Shown here one piece after another: positions 1 through 11,750 of a stretch of DNA of 64,000 nucleotides (position 1 is the stretch's first letter; every line of letters starts with the position of its first letter). The position numbers were made by a program, and so were the translations under genes. The DNA comes from Opisthorchis felineus. Lineage: Eukaryota > Platyhelminthes > Trematoda > Opisthorchiida > Opisthorchiidae. Where the stretch lies: the NCBI GenBank assembly GCA_004794785.1, contig SJOL01006396.1:87943-151942 (forward strand), written 5' to 3'. Below the pieces are notes generated by a model. It did not search any database. It was not told where the DNA came from and was given only the letters and a program-made list of their open reading frames with translations.

Positions 1-284
1 AAAAATAAGTGTACTGAGGGACGCAGTCTCTATGTGTTTTCTATTATCTGTCTTCGGACCTCCAGCGAAGTCGCGGTCTTATTCGGGATCCAACGCTTGG
101 AAGCCTAAGCAAGCTGTGCGTGTTATGCACAAACCTACAAAATGCACTGAAAGACAGCAACGGACGAGTTCATGATTGGAGTCCTCACAAGTATCCCAGA
201 GGTAGCTGTAGGCACTCGTGAACTGAATGAAATGTGATCTGTTTGGGTTTGGGGTTGATTGGTTGGGGAACAACCGTCACGAAG
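1..284. other. Left flank, no gene recognised
   Basis: I see no supported gene here. Short frames exist on both strands, none with a recognisable motif. The stretch may be upstream LINE 5' sequence, because similarity to the inverted copy near 4.1 kb begins at about position 285. Confidence 0.4.
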
Positions 285-3035
285 AGATTGAGCCTTGGTG
301 TGCCTCAGCGACCCAGTGAGCTATACTAGAGGTATCCTTGTGACACTCGCAGAGTCTCTCATACCAGATTGGTCAATGGTTAGAGGTCTGACCAACACAG
401 TCTCCTGACCCACCAGTTTGGGGCTTGGAGATGTGTGGCAACTTGTTATGTAAAAATGGTAATGCACCTGCATTTCCCGCCATATACCGCTGCCTTTCGG
501 TCAGCCTCTTCATCCAAAGGCTTTGGTCGAGAACCCCAATCGTCCTCCTGTCAATGTCTGGGCGCCCTGGCAGTATCTCAACCATGACACTCACAACTAA
601 AAATACTCTCATTCCACATTGACCATCACTTGATGCCAGCAAGCACAGTTGTTGGACAAACTACCCCATCACTCTACACTCGCTTCCGGCTGCACACCTC
701 TGGCGATCCAGAGGCTGCTGCGGCAGGATGTGCAGAGGTTGGTGTCGTCCTAAGTCACCGGGCAGAAGGGTCCTTGCTTGGCTAGATACCCAGTAATAGT
801 CATCCCTGTGCGGTTCGTCTGGCAACGTCTGTGACGGAGTCTCACAAGGGGGGGGAGTTGATCTCTGTCTGTTTGGCGTGTTTGCATACGCCTCAACCGA
901 CTCTAGCTTTGACACCAGCAAGGACTAGTTTTATGACGCCTTGAATGCCCTGTTGCGACGGGTTAAAAGCTCACATATGGTTGTGGTTGCCGTAGTTCTG
1001 AGTGCACAAGTGGGCAGGCTTACTGCATCTGAGACTCGATTAGGTGGTCGATTGGACTCGGTACGTGCGGACAGCGACAAACGATCGCTTCAGGTATGTG
1101 CAGGCCTGTTTTTATGCAGTACCAACTTCCGAAATTAGCGAAGTTGTCTGGCCACATGGTGTCTTCCAACAGCGTGCTGGTTACGAGCTCAAATTGATCG
1201 CCTCGCTGTCGGTTACTGATGGCGCAGGTCAATAACTGATTGTAGCTCGTTTGTGGATTTCAACCACACGCTTGTCTGGAGTTGCTTCTCCCTTCGTTTT
1301 CCAGGACCGCGTAAGGTGCGCACAAATTGCTTAGCAAATGAGAGACTGGCAAACCCGGATGTTAGACGAATTTACCAGAATCGTCTTCTGGATTCCTTTC
1401 CAAATGCTCTGCCGTCAGATGTGAATTCATGCTGGAACGGGATCGCCACCTCGTGGTACAGTGCAGGGACGTTTGCCTGTGACACGGAGCTACCAGACCC
1501 GCTTAAGCACTGGATATCGGACCGAACAGTGGCACTGCTCGAATCTCGGAGAAATGGCCCCGCCGGTCCCGAACATGATTCGGCCTGGCAGTTTATCAAA
1601 CGTCAAGTGCGCGCCGACCGTCAAACCTGATGGATACGGAAGACTGAGGAAATGGAATGGGCCCAGAAAGCCGGGAATGCCCGAAGATTGTTTCAGTTGA
1701 TCTGTGTAACCGGTCCTCTGTGAGAGAAGCCATCAAGGATCAGAATGAAGCGACCATCTGGAATGAAGAAGATCGCTCTGAACGCTGAGCCCAATACGTC
1801 GTACAACAATTCTCGGGGCCATCAGCTGCCGCCCATCTGGAGTCTACAGTTGAAGTAGAACCCTGGTAAACGTGGAATCACCTACGGCAGGAGGTTTATT
1901 AATGTATATGTCCTCTGCAGCGCCACCGAGCTGGTCCGGATGACCTTCCAGTCGCATTTTCCAAAGATCAGGGTGATATCCTCAGACAGCGCTTGTCTGA
2001 TCTGTTTGCCTGCATTTTGGGAAAGGAGACTGTCCCAGGCAACTGGGGAGAATCGGTGATAGTGCCCATTCTCAAAAACAGCTCTTAGTGAGTGTGGTAA
2101 CCACGGAGGGGGTGGGGTCAGCTTGAACCCGGTTGTAGCGAGACTTTTGACGCCACTTACAATCCAGGGAGAGACGCTCGAAGTTGTTGAGCGTTTTATA
2201 TATCATGGAAGTTGTATTAGCTCTAATTGTAGTGTGATAGATGAGGTCAATCCACGAATCCGCATGACGCGGGTCACGTTTGCTAATTTGAAACACCTAT
2301 GGCGTCAAAGCGATATATCCTTGAATCCCAAGGGACGTGTGTGCCAAGCTACAGTACGGGCTGTTTTATTGTATTGATGAGACGTGGCCTGTTCGGACAG
2401 CGGAACTGAGACGTCTTCTGGTCTTCGACCACCGTTGTTACAGAACCATTGCTCGTGTGGGTTAGTGTCGGCGACTTCGTAAAGAGCAACTAGAAAGTAA
2501 GTGGTGAGTTGTGCAACGGGTACTTTCGTTGAAGAATTTGCCCAGGGCCAGAAGCTGAGTTGATTAGGCCATGTATTTCGCATGCCGCACATTTGTTGTC
2601 GACGACAGTGCTTTTTTCCATGCCTAATTCAGAGTGGCGGAAGCGCAAGTGGTCGACCTTTAGCCTGGTAGACAGCCATAAAAGTGAATAAGAAAATTCT
2701 GGGTGCTGTCGGTGCGACTCGCCTTCCGGGATGGGGACCGCGTGATCCCCAATGCACCTAATCGGAGACGCTGCAAGATAGGACTGTTAATCGATGTCAG
2801 CGGCGTTCTTGTTGTTAGTTTCTATCCAGATTACCTGAATGCGTGTCCGGAGATGTGGACGCCTCGGACTGATTTTTTAAACTTGAGCTACTTCCCTTCC
2901 CCGTCCACTTTTATTATTTTGTTCACTATAAGGCTTTCAAATAAACCATGGCAGCGAAGCATCAGTGTCGACCACTGATGTCATGGTGTCCATGATTGTG
3001 ATGATGAGGACGATGATGATGACGCTGATAATGGT
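285..3035 (+). mobile_element. RTE-clade LINE copy, nearly full length but internally deleted and decayed
   Basis: This is a non-LTR retrotransposon copy in forward orientation. It shows, in order: a 5' leader (285-650) that recurs inverted at 3.7-4.1 kb; an endonuclease region (about 670-1300); the N-terminal part of the reverse transcriptase (about 1300-2155); the thumb and C-terminal region (about 2155-2850); and a 3' tail. The tail has CAAATAAA near 2940 and ends in a GATGATG-rich stretch (2997-3030), as expected for the short simple-repeat ends of RTE elements. The same 3' tail recurs at 17.7 and 63.6 kb on the opposite strand, which independently shows that it is a dispersed repeat. Confidence 0.85.
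660..2850 (+). pseudogene. RTE endonuclease/reverse transcriptase ORF, broken
   Basis: In the intact family this ORF makes an AP-type endonuclease fused to a reverse transcriptase for target-primed insertion. Fragments in several frames resemble the fluke RTE protein. They include AQVGRLTASETRLGGR (about 1000-1060), FLCSTNFRN (about 1110), RFPGPRKVRTN (about 1300), the NWGESVIVPIL block near 2040 and GWGPRDP near 2735. Stops and frameshifts occur throughout (for example near 1136, 1235, 1630 and 2087). At about 2155 the text jumps from the early fingers region (VARLL) directly to the region after the catalytic palm (TIQGETLEVVERF). The whole catalytic core, including the Asp-Asp box, is therefore missing. 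It cannot be active. Confidence 0.8.
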
Positions 3036-3699
3036 CGGTGGACACTACGTGGTCAAATGATTTCCGGTATTCTGGAGGTCGATACCACAATGAAGGAGTT
3101 TGTGGTGAATACCCATATGCAGTAGGTGCTCTTCCTTGCTTTTCGCGTTCAACGCAGGACAAAAGCCCCATTGAGCCCGCGCAACTCTTAATCCACCTAC
3201 TAGAGCCTTCATGTCACCAGCAACCGAAGCGCTGTCTGAGCTTTTAGTCCGTTGTAAACGAACACCTAAAGCATCGTAGAAACTGTCCTTGGCAGATTCG
3301 GAGGTACAGTCCGTCGGTGCTCAATCATACACAATAAACAGGGGTGACGAACATCGCAGACGGCAAGCGAACCGCGCATGGGTGACTTTCAATAGGTATC
3401 CAGTCAAGTAGTAACGGTTCCGTTTGATGGCTCAACGCAACACCCATTCCGGCCTATTCAGCTTCAGTTGCCTGTGCGACACCCGAGGTCAGTTCAACTA
3501 TGGCGCTTGCTTGAGGTGTTTTGGATTTTTATTAAAGACGGCCTCGCAGAAGCCTCGGACGAATTTGATGAATGGCAAACAAAGCGGGCAGTCCTATTGG
3601 TGGGCCCCCAAAATTAGAGTATTCAAATTAGAGTAGGGTAGGTTAGAAGACGGAATAGGTGAAAATGTAAGAAGAGAGGCATTAGCAATAGCACCTTTT
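3036..3699. other. Spacer between two LINE fragments
   Basis: No gene recognised. Small frames (3038-3247 and 3424-3636, +) have no known motif. The stretch separates the 3' end of the forward RTE copy from the inverted 5' fragment, so it may be older repeat debris. Confidence 0.4.
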
Positions 3700-4110
3700 C
3701 GTTTACCTACCCTGCTGAACGCATCAAGTAAAGCAACCCGGTCGGTGCAATTATGCGACAGCCAGTGTGACAGGAGAGTATTTTCGGCTGCGAAGTTCGT
3801 GTTTGCACGCGGTCTGGGTTACTATAAGGGAGCCCACACTTAGACACGAGGACTATTAGAGCCCTGAACCAAAGCCTTTGCTTCAGAAGCCTGACCACGC
3901 GGAAGTGAGTGGCTGCCGGCATACTACCACAGTGGCACACGTTTTTAAGGGACAAGTCGCCATGTCTGTTCCAGCTCCCACCCCGGATTTGGTTGACGTG
4001 GCCACCATGGGCAAGAGCAGAATTCCCACGACAGACCCAAATGCTGAAGCATTCCTATGCCTCTATGACACTCAGTAGGACCAGTCACATGAATGTTACC
4101 TAGATCATTT
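3700..4110 (-). mobile_element. Inverted 5'-leader fragment of the same RTE family
   Basis: Read on the minus strand, this stretch aligns with 285-640 of the forward copy. Shared blocks include GCAAAGGCTTTGG against CCAAAGGCTTTGG, then a matching GTCCTC block and GTGTGGGCTCCCT against GTCTGGGCGCCCT. The GACTTGTCCC / AACTTGTTAT block upstream also matches. Only the leader is present, with no endonuclease or RT, so this is a fragment or part of a nested inversion. Short frames inside it (such as 3909-4103, +) are repeat-derived rather than host genes. Confidence 0.65.
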
Positions 4111-4413
4111 ATCAATGAACCATCTTTGTGCTTCCGTTCTCTTTGGAATCACCTGTCTTGTGGCACCAAAACTGTCGAAATGGAGCTGATTTCGGTCTCC
4201 ATTTATCTCTGCTGCTTTTAGGGGCTGGGCCCGTATTTAAGGAACAAAAAAGCTGTTTTATTTACCCAGCATTTATCTACTAACCAGTTTTTCTGTTTTT
4301 AATATCAGTAACATTGGAATTCCAGGGGCCTGCACTGTGCAACGAAGTTGTGCTTTTTGGAACCACAGTTTTCGTGTATTTTTTTCTCTTAAGCCGTTGG
4401 GATTGCCGTTCAG

Positions 4414-4561
4414 ATGGTGGACAAAATGTGCAGTCTTCCTGGACAAGCAGCACTCCGGGCGGATCGTGAAAATTTGCTACAGGCCTACGCACTGCGATAC
4501 GATCTGGAAAAGGTTGAGTTCGAACGAGCAATGAAAGCGCTACGTTCCGAAAGTCATTTAG
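4414..4561 (+). CDS. Candidate exon 1 of a small charged helical protein
   Basis: The exon follows a splice acceptor (ATTGCCGTTCAG at 4402-4413) and begins directly with ATG. An in-frame TAA at 4390-4392 closes the frame upstream. It runs 49 codons plus one base to a strong donor (TTTAG|GTGAGT, cut after 4561). The peptide starts MVDKMCSLPGQAALRADREN and continues with LLQAYALRYDLEKVEFERAM, an Arg/Glu/Lys-rich stretch likely to be helical or coiled coil. Phase 1 matches an exon at 11279, and together they give 66 residues. The ATG could be a trans-spliced start, or an internal Met if an upstream exon exists. I do not recognise the family. Composition and paired splice sites support it, but the long intron (6.7 kb) is an assumption. 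Confidence 0.5.
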
Positions 4562-5226
4562 GTGAGTCCCTCTGTTGAAACTAGGCGAACTAATCTTGTT
4601 GATGTACCACCCAGCTGATAGGCAGTTGACACGTATATCTCTGTCTTCCATAAAATGAACGCATCCCACTTCGAGCTTTCACCCACTTCCTCCGTGTGTG
4701 GTTTCAAATCTGCTCATTAACATATACCAACATGGGTATAGGGGTAATGCGTAGTTTCGCTGGGTGTAAGAGAACAAGGTCCAGTGAGAGCATTTCATGC
4801 AGATATCACTCAGTGACATTTGGGTCACCTAAAAACTACATTGTGTTACCCGTTATCTTTTGGGATACCTTGTTTGAATGTCTCTTCGTCGCTGTTGCGT
4901 ACATGATGGCTTATTCATCTCTTGTGCACGATAATTGAGTTATTATATATGGTGGACTTCATAGGAGAAAGCAGCGCTTGTGTATGTACCAGAAAATTGA
5001 CTTTTCTCATATTTGTGCCTATGGTTCTCTGATTCCTTTCATCGAGGGTTACAATTGGTGATAGGCCCATTCTCAATAGTTCATCACCTGAAAGAATATG
5101 CTGATATATTTTAAATCGAAAACACTGAAGAGTAAGTAGTCCCCCTCCACCACTTCACTCCGCAAACGTAGTAAGTTTTGACGAGATGGTTCCTATCCTT
5201 GCTCTCGAGGTAGCACCCTTTTCAAA

Positions 5227-5538
5227 TCAGCCAATTCCTTCCTTCTTAATAAATTCAGTCGCTTGATTATCTGGCGTTTGATTAACTTCAACATCTTTCA
5301 TGTTAGAAGCGAATTCCTTAACCGAGATATCGTTCCATTTTCGCCACGATGACAACGTGTCATCGGGCCGGAAATCCAGGGTGTTGTGATCATTTGTAGG
5401 GCAGTAATGAAGTCCATCTGTCGAACGTAGTTTGGTATCATTTACAAAAACGATATCCAGTAGTTTATGACTTCGACTAATCGGGCGGATTCTCGGAGCA
5501 AATTTTATATACCAACATTTTGAGTGTAAAAGAGTCAA
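5227..5538 (-). mobile_element. CR1/Jockey-like LINE endonuclease remnant
   Basis: The minus-strand frame contains KLLDIVFVNDTKLRS followed by a short linker and TNDHNTLDF. The spacing is that of the C-terminal endonuclease motif of CR1/Jockey LINEs, where an LDxVF-ND block precedes the catalytic SDH-x-LxF block. Here the Ser of SDH is Asn (NDH). No adjacent reverse transcriptase was seen, so this is a short 5' fragment. The resemblance is by motif, not by alignment. Confidence 0.5.
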
Positions 5539-7771
5539 ATCGATTTACTTTTTTGAAGAAGTTTTATTTTGAGTTGAGTCATCTGCCGTCAACTATCGTA
5601 TCTTGCGCTGGCTTTTGCTATCATGAATGCTCACTGACGTCTATGGCATATGCAGGCTGAAACATCTACACAGTAAGCAACTTTATCAGCCATGGGTTAA
5701 TACGATAAGGTTTCATTGTGGTTAACTGCATGACAACTGTCCCGATCGTCATGCGGTTTGCGGAACCTAGAGAAACGGCTTCAGTAGCCGCTGACGGGTA
5801 GCATTTTTTGCGGAGGGGTGCAGATGTCAGAAGGCGATGGTTTTTCTGTCACAAATTATTTTTTGACGTGAGTACTCACTACGCCTTTGGTTTCGCAGTT
5901 TGATGAGCGGCCTGAATTCAACGTTGACAGTTTTATTTTGTTGTCGGCAAATCCGTTGTGATAGTGCGTTTTTATAACTGAAATTCCCTCACACTGACCC
6001 TGTGGCTACCAGGAGGGACCAGCAGAGAGTCAAGCTAACCTTCCATCAAGTGACATTTCAACCAGAACATGATTGGTACCCACCTTTGGAAGATCCTATT
6101 CTACTCTCTTCGCTCCGGCCAATGTTTCTCCTCCCAAGAGGGTGCTGGGTACATATTGCGATAGCGGTGTCGTATTGTGGGTTGTAACGTTTTGCACAGG
6201 CCTTTCGGCACTGTTGACGAATCATGCTTTAGGATGCTCATTATATCCGAGCTGCCGAAATGAGTGCGTTTCCGCTACTATTCTTGCATTTGATTTGATA
6301 TGCTCGAAGTGCTCGTAAATGATACATTGGTGATCGGCTGAACACAAATATCCGGCTGTTCGGAAGCACTATACATTAGGCCTAAATGCTTTGAACAAAC
6401 AGCAGATTTTCCGCAATTGCTGTCGATTTGAAAATCGAATTTCTCGACTATCTGTTATCATATTCACTCATGAGACATTAGAGGAAATTACCGAACTTCT
6501 AAGTTAAAAGCGGGTTCCAACAAAAATATGTCAGTGGTATAGCACCTTTCTTGAATTGTAACAACTCTTATTCCAGATTTTTGTCGATAGTACCTGGGCA
6601 CTAATAACAGACAGTTTTCACAACCGTCTTCCATATCATTTGTGTTTTTTAGTGTTCTTCGAAGCAACAGTTTACACTTTGATTAGAACTTCCACTCTGC
6701 CCAAGCAAACTTTCCGAAAAATAACTTACTTTCCCCACACAGCCTGAGGCAAAACGTACGAGCCCTCCCCCCCGCCGATGTATATTGGAATGAATGTGTG
6801 GTTAATTGTCCCATCGTGCGGTGTAATGACTTCTGTTTTTCACTTGAGTAATTGCATTACGCTTTGTTACCATATTGTTGCGTTTTTTATGTGTGGTCAT
6901 ATATCGTCGCCCGCGTCAAGTGTATATGGCTTTTCCGTGGCGAATTAATTAGATGCAAGCAGGTGTACCCGTTCTGCTTGAGTACGAATGATTGAAATCC
7001 CGTTGGATGCCAGTCGGTTCTGTGTTGTTGAGAGGCAACGGACTGCGTGAACAGCTGGTTAGTTTGAGTTGTTCCGTAGCCACTTAGGAATATTTTGAAC
7101 GTCGTTGTTTATACCGAACCACTAGCCTACGGCACCTTGGTGAGAAGTATTCTTTCGTTCTTTCTCTCTTTTTCGTGGTGGAGAAAAGATCATGTGTAGT
7201 TAGTGGTCCTTCCAGCAAACACTTGTATTTGAAGGATTATTACATCTCTGGCGGAATTACTTAAGAGTACTTGCTGGATATCGACCGAGGTGTGCTATTG
7301 GAGCCGCTCTTTTTGCCTATCCCAGTCTCAATCGCCAAAACATACAGGATTTCATGCTTGATCTTTTAAGTGGATGGGGAAATATCAGTACTGGATGTGC
7401 GAACTGATAATAAAGCCACGATCCACCAGCTCTGAAAATAGGTTTCCTGTTTTGGAATGTCATAAAGTTTACCTTTCAAATATGGTATGGTTACCAGTGA
7501 TGCTAACCTCAGGTTTGTTCCACCTCGAGTTGATCACAATTATGAAACAGCCCTTCTTGGGAAGGAACTCTTTTATGTCTGATGACCTAAGCGTTTTTAC
7601 CGCTTAGGTTGGAATGAGAGTCTGGAGTCTGCGAGGTAGACCGAATTTATGTCGGTGTTACCACGTCAGCATACTATGAAACCAACTCAGGTTTCCGATG
7701 TGAAGTTGTTGGAGTGTTACGCCATGGCTTTCGACTCAACTAAGCAAAACTCGGTGCGTAAATCTTTACAC
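5539..7771. other. Noncoding stretch, no gene recognised
   Basis: It would lie inside the intron of the candidate 4.4/11.3-kb gene. The largest frames (6002-6187 and 6073-6318, +; 7374-7607, +) overlap each other or lack flanking splice sites and motifs. Nothing else stands out. Confidence 0.4.
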
Positions 7772-7985
7772 CTTGGTTAACATACCCTTTGTTTGTAAGT
7801 TTGTATTTTCAAACATCATGTCACCAGCACATGTGATCATCTGGACCGTCCGTATTGAACTATTCAAAGCCGAATCTCGCATTAACCCATTCATAGCAAT
7901 AGATTGTGTGCTGCCCAACTCGTATGTGGAAGCTCCGTTCGTTTTCAAGAATTTCAAGGATGAGCGAACAATTGTTTTAGTCATC
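7772..7985 (-). CDS. Candidate exon, unknown protein
   Basis: On the minus strand, an acceptor CTCCACTGCACAG precedes G + ATG (7984). The frame stays open for 71 codons to a donor ACCAAG|GTGTAA after 7772, beyond which it stops. The peptide opens MTKTIVRSSLKFLKTNG and includes STQSIAMNGLMRD and TVQMITCAGDMMF, a balanced composition unlike random frames. The opposite strand is also open here (7773-8225), which weakens the case. The ATG one base after the AG could be a trans-spliced start. The family is unknown. If both calls hold, it would be nested antisense inside the intron of the 4.4/11.3-kb gene. Confidence 0.35.
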
Positions 7986-8925
7986 CTGTGCAGTGGAGTC
8001 GATGTCTATTTTAATTTAGATATTTGTGTCATTCGGTTGAGCGCTGCTTGTAGAAGCCTCCTCTTCGATACCCTTGGTGCTTCACCCTCACTACCTTGTA
8101 CAGAAGCCCGAAATCCAGCATATTCACAAGTTCAACTTCGTTTCCACCTACTCAAGTTTGTTTCTGTGTATGTAGGTACTTACCGTTGCTCAAAACAGAA
8201 CATCAATAAGGCCCGTGTCGTTTGACCGTCGGGGCCAGATAAAGATCACTGATCTGGCATTAGTGGCAGATAATTTTCCGTCGGTTTGGCGAGGATGGCT
8301 CGTCGTACGGTGTTCTGCTATTGGATTGTTGGCTCAACATCCACTTTAGTTATTCGGCCATGCTACCCTCTACTCAGGATGGCTCATCCAGTCCTTCACG
8401 CTCCAAAGGCTCGTCTGTCTTTTTGATCCAGATTGGCTTATTTTTATCGAAGAACTGCTTGAAGAAACGGGTATATCATGCGTTAAATAGTTACCGTTCC
8501 AAATTCGGGGAATTCAGATTGGAGGTGATTGAAATGTTGGAGGAAATCAGGTGGGGTTACTGGCGCTTTGCTGAGTGCATTTACTCAGTGCAGAATCTCA
8601 CAGCAACGAGTCACGCCAACAACACAAAAGACAACTGTTTTGGGCGTTATTACTTTGGAGAATAAGAGACTGGTGTGACCCCGATCGACCATGAACGCAA
8701 CTCGAAAGTCGGTAGTGGTTTTTAGGAGGATCGCTCGTTTTGCATACAGGTCAACCTTATTTAGGTATCATCAGTATCGAAACATGTAATCGGGCTTTTA
8801 TACCACCGTGCTGTCCGGTTAACTATCGAAAGTTTCACTCATTTCGTTGGACATATTCAGCATGGCTATGGTCATACCGTACAGCACGGAAAATATTCGC
8901 ACAGACTCAATAACAACTGGACCTT

Positions 8926-9139
8926 TTAGACAAATGGATCCGGAAAAGGAGTGATTGGTGCTCGCATTTGCGCTTTGAATGTGATCGTGAACCTGTTGGA
9001 TGAGATTTGATCATGGAACTGCACAACTATTCTCCCACGAAGGAACTCCTTGTCCAAATGGCAACACTTAGAAGTGGGCACATTTATCCCAGAGGCAATT
9101 TTCACTACGACCCCCTGTCGTAGAACGAATTCCTGGAAC
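8926..9139 (-). CDS. Candidate terminal exon, unknown protein
   Basis: After a minus-strand acceptor TTTACTATTAG (AG at 9141-9140), one frame runs 70 codons to TAA at 8928-8926. The text includes KIASGINVPTSKCCH and RIVVQFHDQISSNRFTITF and ends in a Pro-rich tail. The composition is protein-like, but no family, upstream exon or poly(A) signal was identified. A chance frame is a real alternative. Confidence 0.25.
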
Positions 9140-9153
9140 CTAATAGTAAACAC

Positions 9154-11278
9154 TTCTCACATTCTCCAAATACCTGAAAACATCGCATCACAAATGTGAC
9201 CAGGATTTACTGTTAACTAGTCACACTAAACAGTGGGTAGCACGAACACAGTTGAAAAATTATTCTGCAACCACAAAGTCTTTCTGAAATGGACTTAACT
9301 TTCGATCGCTTAGGAGAATTCTGGTCCCAGATAGATACCATGTGCCTGACACGTATACCTCTAGACTACTCAAAGCGTATTCAGAATAGTCATTAAAGAA
9401 TAATAATAATAAAAGCCCGGAATACAGTGAAGAACTACGCTATGTACGATTCTGTGACACGTGACGTGACAAAGCACGACCTTTCACATTCTTTAACCAC
9501 TGACCAATTGTTTTCAGAAAGCATGCATGCAAAGTCAGGGCAGAGCTCCCAACAAGTGTACACCGTGATAAATCCATTTAACCCCATTACTCTTTGATGA
9601 CGGCATCAGCCGTGGAAAACTTACACTGCTATCATCTGTGTGCCGATTAGGCGGTGATTGTCATGATTAACATGAAACTTGGAAAGGGATCAAGACGCAT
9701 TTCTTGTTGATGCCCAGCTGCACTTAGATGTTCGCATTTTCGATAAATGCGGAATATTACCACTGACCTTTGACCGTGTCCTTTTGAAACCGCTGAGTTC
9801 CAGTTGATGAGTGAGTCTCAAATCCGTTTCTTCTTTGTGAGGATATTTCATACTATCTCTTTGACAGTGTTTCCCATTGTAGTGGCTGAGTAATAAGATC
9901 CCCGTCCCACGCCGTTTTCACTGGGACGTGCAAAACCAGTCTCTGAATGGTCTTAACACACAAACACAAATGACCAACTCCTTTTTAGTTCTAGCAGCTC
10001 ATACTTCTATAGTCCACATGGAGGTCGTGATACCAGCTTTTCTTTTCAGACAGACGGGAAGCCTGGAGTAACGCGGGGAAATATCTGAAGCTCGTGGTTC
10101 ATTTTAGAAATCATAAGTCCTAGGTAACAAATCGCAAAATCTCATAGCTTTTTTTGTGCCCAGCCTGGTTTATGGAAGCCTCAATTCCCTGACACCGTCC
10201 TTGTCAGTCTATCTCTCTGACTCATGTTTTTTTCAATTTGTTGACAAGGAAATCAAGAACTAGTTGTGTATCGTACGCTGTGAGTTTCTCAACAGTACTG
10301 CGATCAACTGTTGAGAGTGAAATTACCCTTATCAGTTTCTGGATGTAAGCGCACGTTTCTTGGGTACAAATGTGGGGCTTCCCTAAAATGGCGTTGGGAA
10401 AACAGGTATATAGAGTAGTATGAACGACGGTCAATTTCAAGGCGTCCAACGGTGATCAAACCCTGGTTGTCCAAACGCAAGTTTATTGGGCTTACTTCTT
10501 GGCATTGTTATAAATCACTTATTCAGACTATTCCTAAGTGTTGTGTTCTTTGCTCCTGCAGAATGATAATGCGACAATACGCGACCTACACGGAAATGTA
10601 TTTATTACCTCGTAACAAGTCCGTGGATGATTCTGTTCACAGTCCGTATTTGTATCCCACCAAAGACTCTGGAGTTAACTAACTATGTGGGCTTAAGCGA
10701 ATACTCCAGCCGTCCGTTCACTGCATAGTTTGAGCCGTACTACTCACAGGAACTGGTGAGGTTTGAGGTTGAAGTTATTCGGAAGTTGGTCTCAAGTATG
10801 TTCAAAAGGTGTGTGTGTGTGGACATGGTTTTCTGGTCCATATGCTTTCGGTCACCGTCCATCCCAGTTGGTCCAATCAGAGTTCTGCTTCTCTCCGGCA
10901 CTATCGGCTGCAAATAAATTTAAGTGTCTATATCTTCTACAATGCGATTTTTATTACCAGAGTACCAAATATTGTTGCTCTTATCAATAAGGTGTATGAA
11001 ACCGGAAAAATCGGGTGTTCTAATACCTTTCTGCGCATTCATCTCACATTCATCGGTAACCTGTCTGCATGAAACCCTTTCAGGAAAGTTAACCAGATTT
11101 AGCAAGTTTTGGCTGGTTCTTTGTTGCTATGCTTAACGATCAAGTCACTTCCATAAGACAACATTTTTGAGTAAATCGTACAGTTGTTTACTCTGGGGCG
11201 TGACGCTTGTATTTCCCGCCGAGTGACACTTGGACATGGCTTCTGTACCGGTAACCACTGTTTTTTTTTGTGTTCCAG
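9154..11278. other. Noncoding stretch (possible intron)
   Basis: No supported exon. It contains a short GT run (about 10810-10822). A block near 10757-10775 (GAGGTTGAAGTTATTCGG) is echoed near 63317 (GCGGTTGAAGTTATCCAGG) and may be a small dispersed repeat. Frames at 10222-10449 (-) and 10763-11136 (+) overlap other frames and show no motif. Confidence 0.4.
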
Positions 11279-11331
11279 GTTTGACAGTGTACAGGGACGA
11301 GCTGGAAATGCAAGCCTCCCGAAAGAAGTGA
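11279..11331 (+). CDS. Candidate terminal exon of the small helical protein
   Basis: A strong acceptor (nine T, then TGTGTTCCAG, AG at 11277-11278) opens a short frame ending in TGA at 11329-11331. With phase 1 from the 4414-4561 exon, the junction codon is GGT (Gly). The tail reads LTVYRDELEMQASRKK, charged and helical like the first exon. Phase 0 stops at once. The third phase would give an unrelated 20-residue tail, so the match is suggestive but has a one-in-three chance of arising at random. No AATAAA is evident in the following 200 bases. Confidence 0.45.
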
Positions 11332-11619
11332 ATTATCTCTAATTGTTGGTCCCTTGGCTGCCAATGTTTGCTATTTTACCGAAGACACGTGCCTTTTCTC
11401 CCCCATATGTAGATTATCCCATTCAGTGTTTACTCAACATCATTCCCAATGAACCCTGCTTATTCTTTTTGATGTTTATTGTGGTAAATGAGCTTCTCTT
11501 TCTGGGGATCTGACTAGCGGATCAAGTGGTAGTTTCAGACTTCAAAATGACATGTTTAATTGGAAATACTAGGATAGGTAACCGATTTAATCATGATCTG
11601 GGTTTTAGTCTGTACTTTA

Positions 11620-11750
11620 ACGAACTCAACTTATTGATTGGAAGGTCCGTGGTCCGAACCACACCCCTCCCCCATCCCGTGTAGGCTTGGGCAACCTGAT
11701 ACTTCAGCCTTCGTGCTTCGTTTGGGTGGCATGGGAGCTTTAATACAATG
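11620..11750 (+). mobile_element. SINE-like repeat, copy 2
   Basis: The stretch contains AAGGTCCGTGGTCCGAACC, a degenerate tRNA B-box region. It is followed by a tail (GGCTTGGGCAACCTGATAC, then CTTCGTGCTTCGTTTGGGTG) that matches the tail of the copy at 19.2 kb (GGCTCAAGCAACCTGG, then CTTGTGCTTCCTTCAGGTCG). The A-box side is too decayed to read. Confidence 0.55.

Noticed and set aside
2997..3030. GATGATG run as an independent microsatellite
   Set aside because: It sits exactly at the 3' end of the RTE copy and recurs at the 63.6-kb copy, so it belongs to the element.
4280..4669. 129-codon minus-strand open frame
   Set aside because: It is antisense to the spliced candidate exon at 4414-4561 and has no motif or splice pair of its own.
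7773..8225. 150-codon plus-strand open frame
   Set aside because: Cys/Phe/Ile/Val-rich text typical of the complement of a coding frame. The minus strand has the better splice sites and composition.
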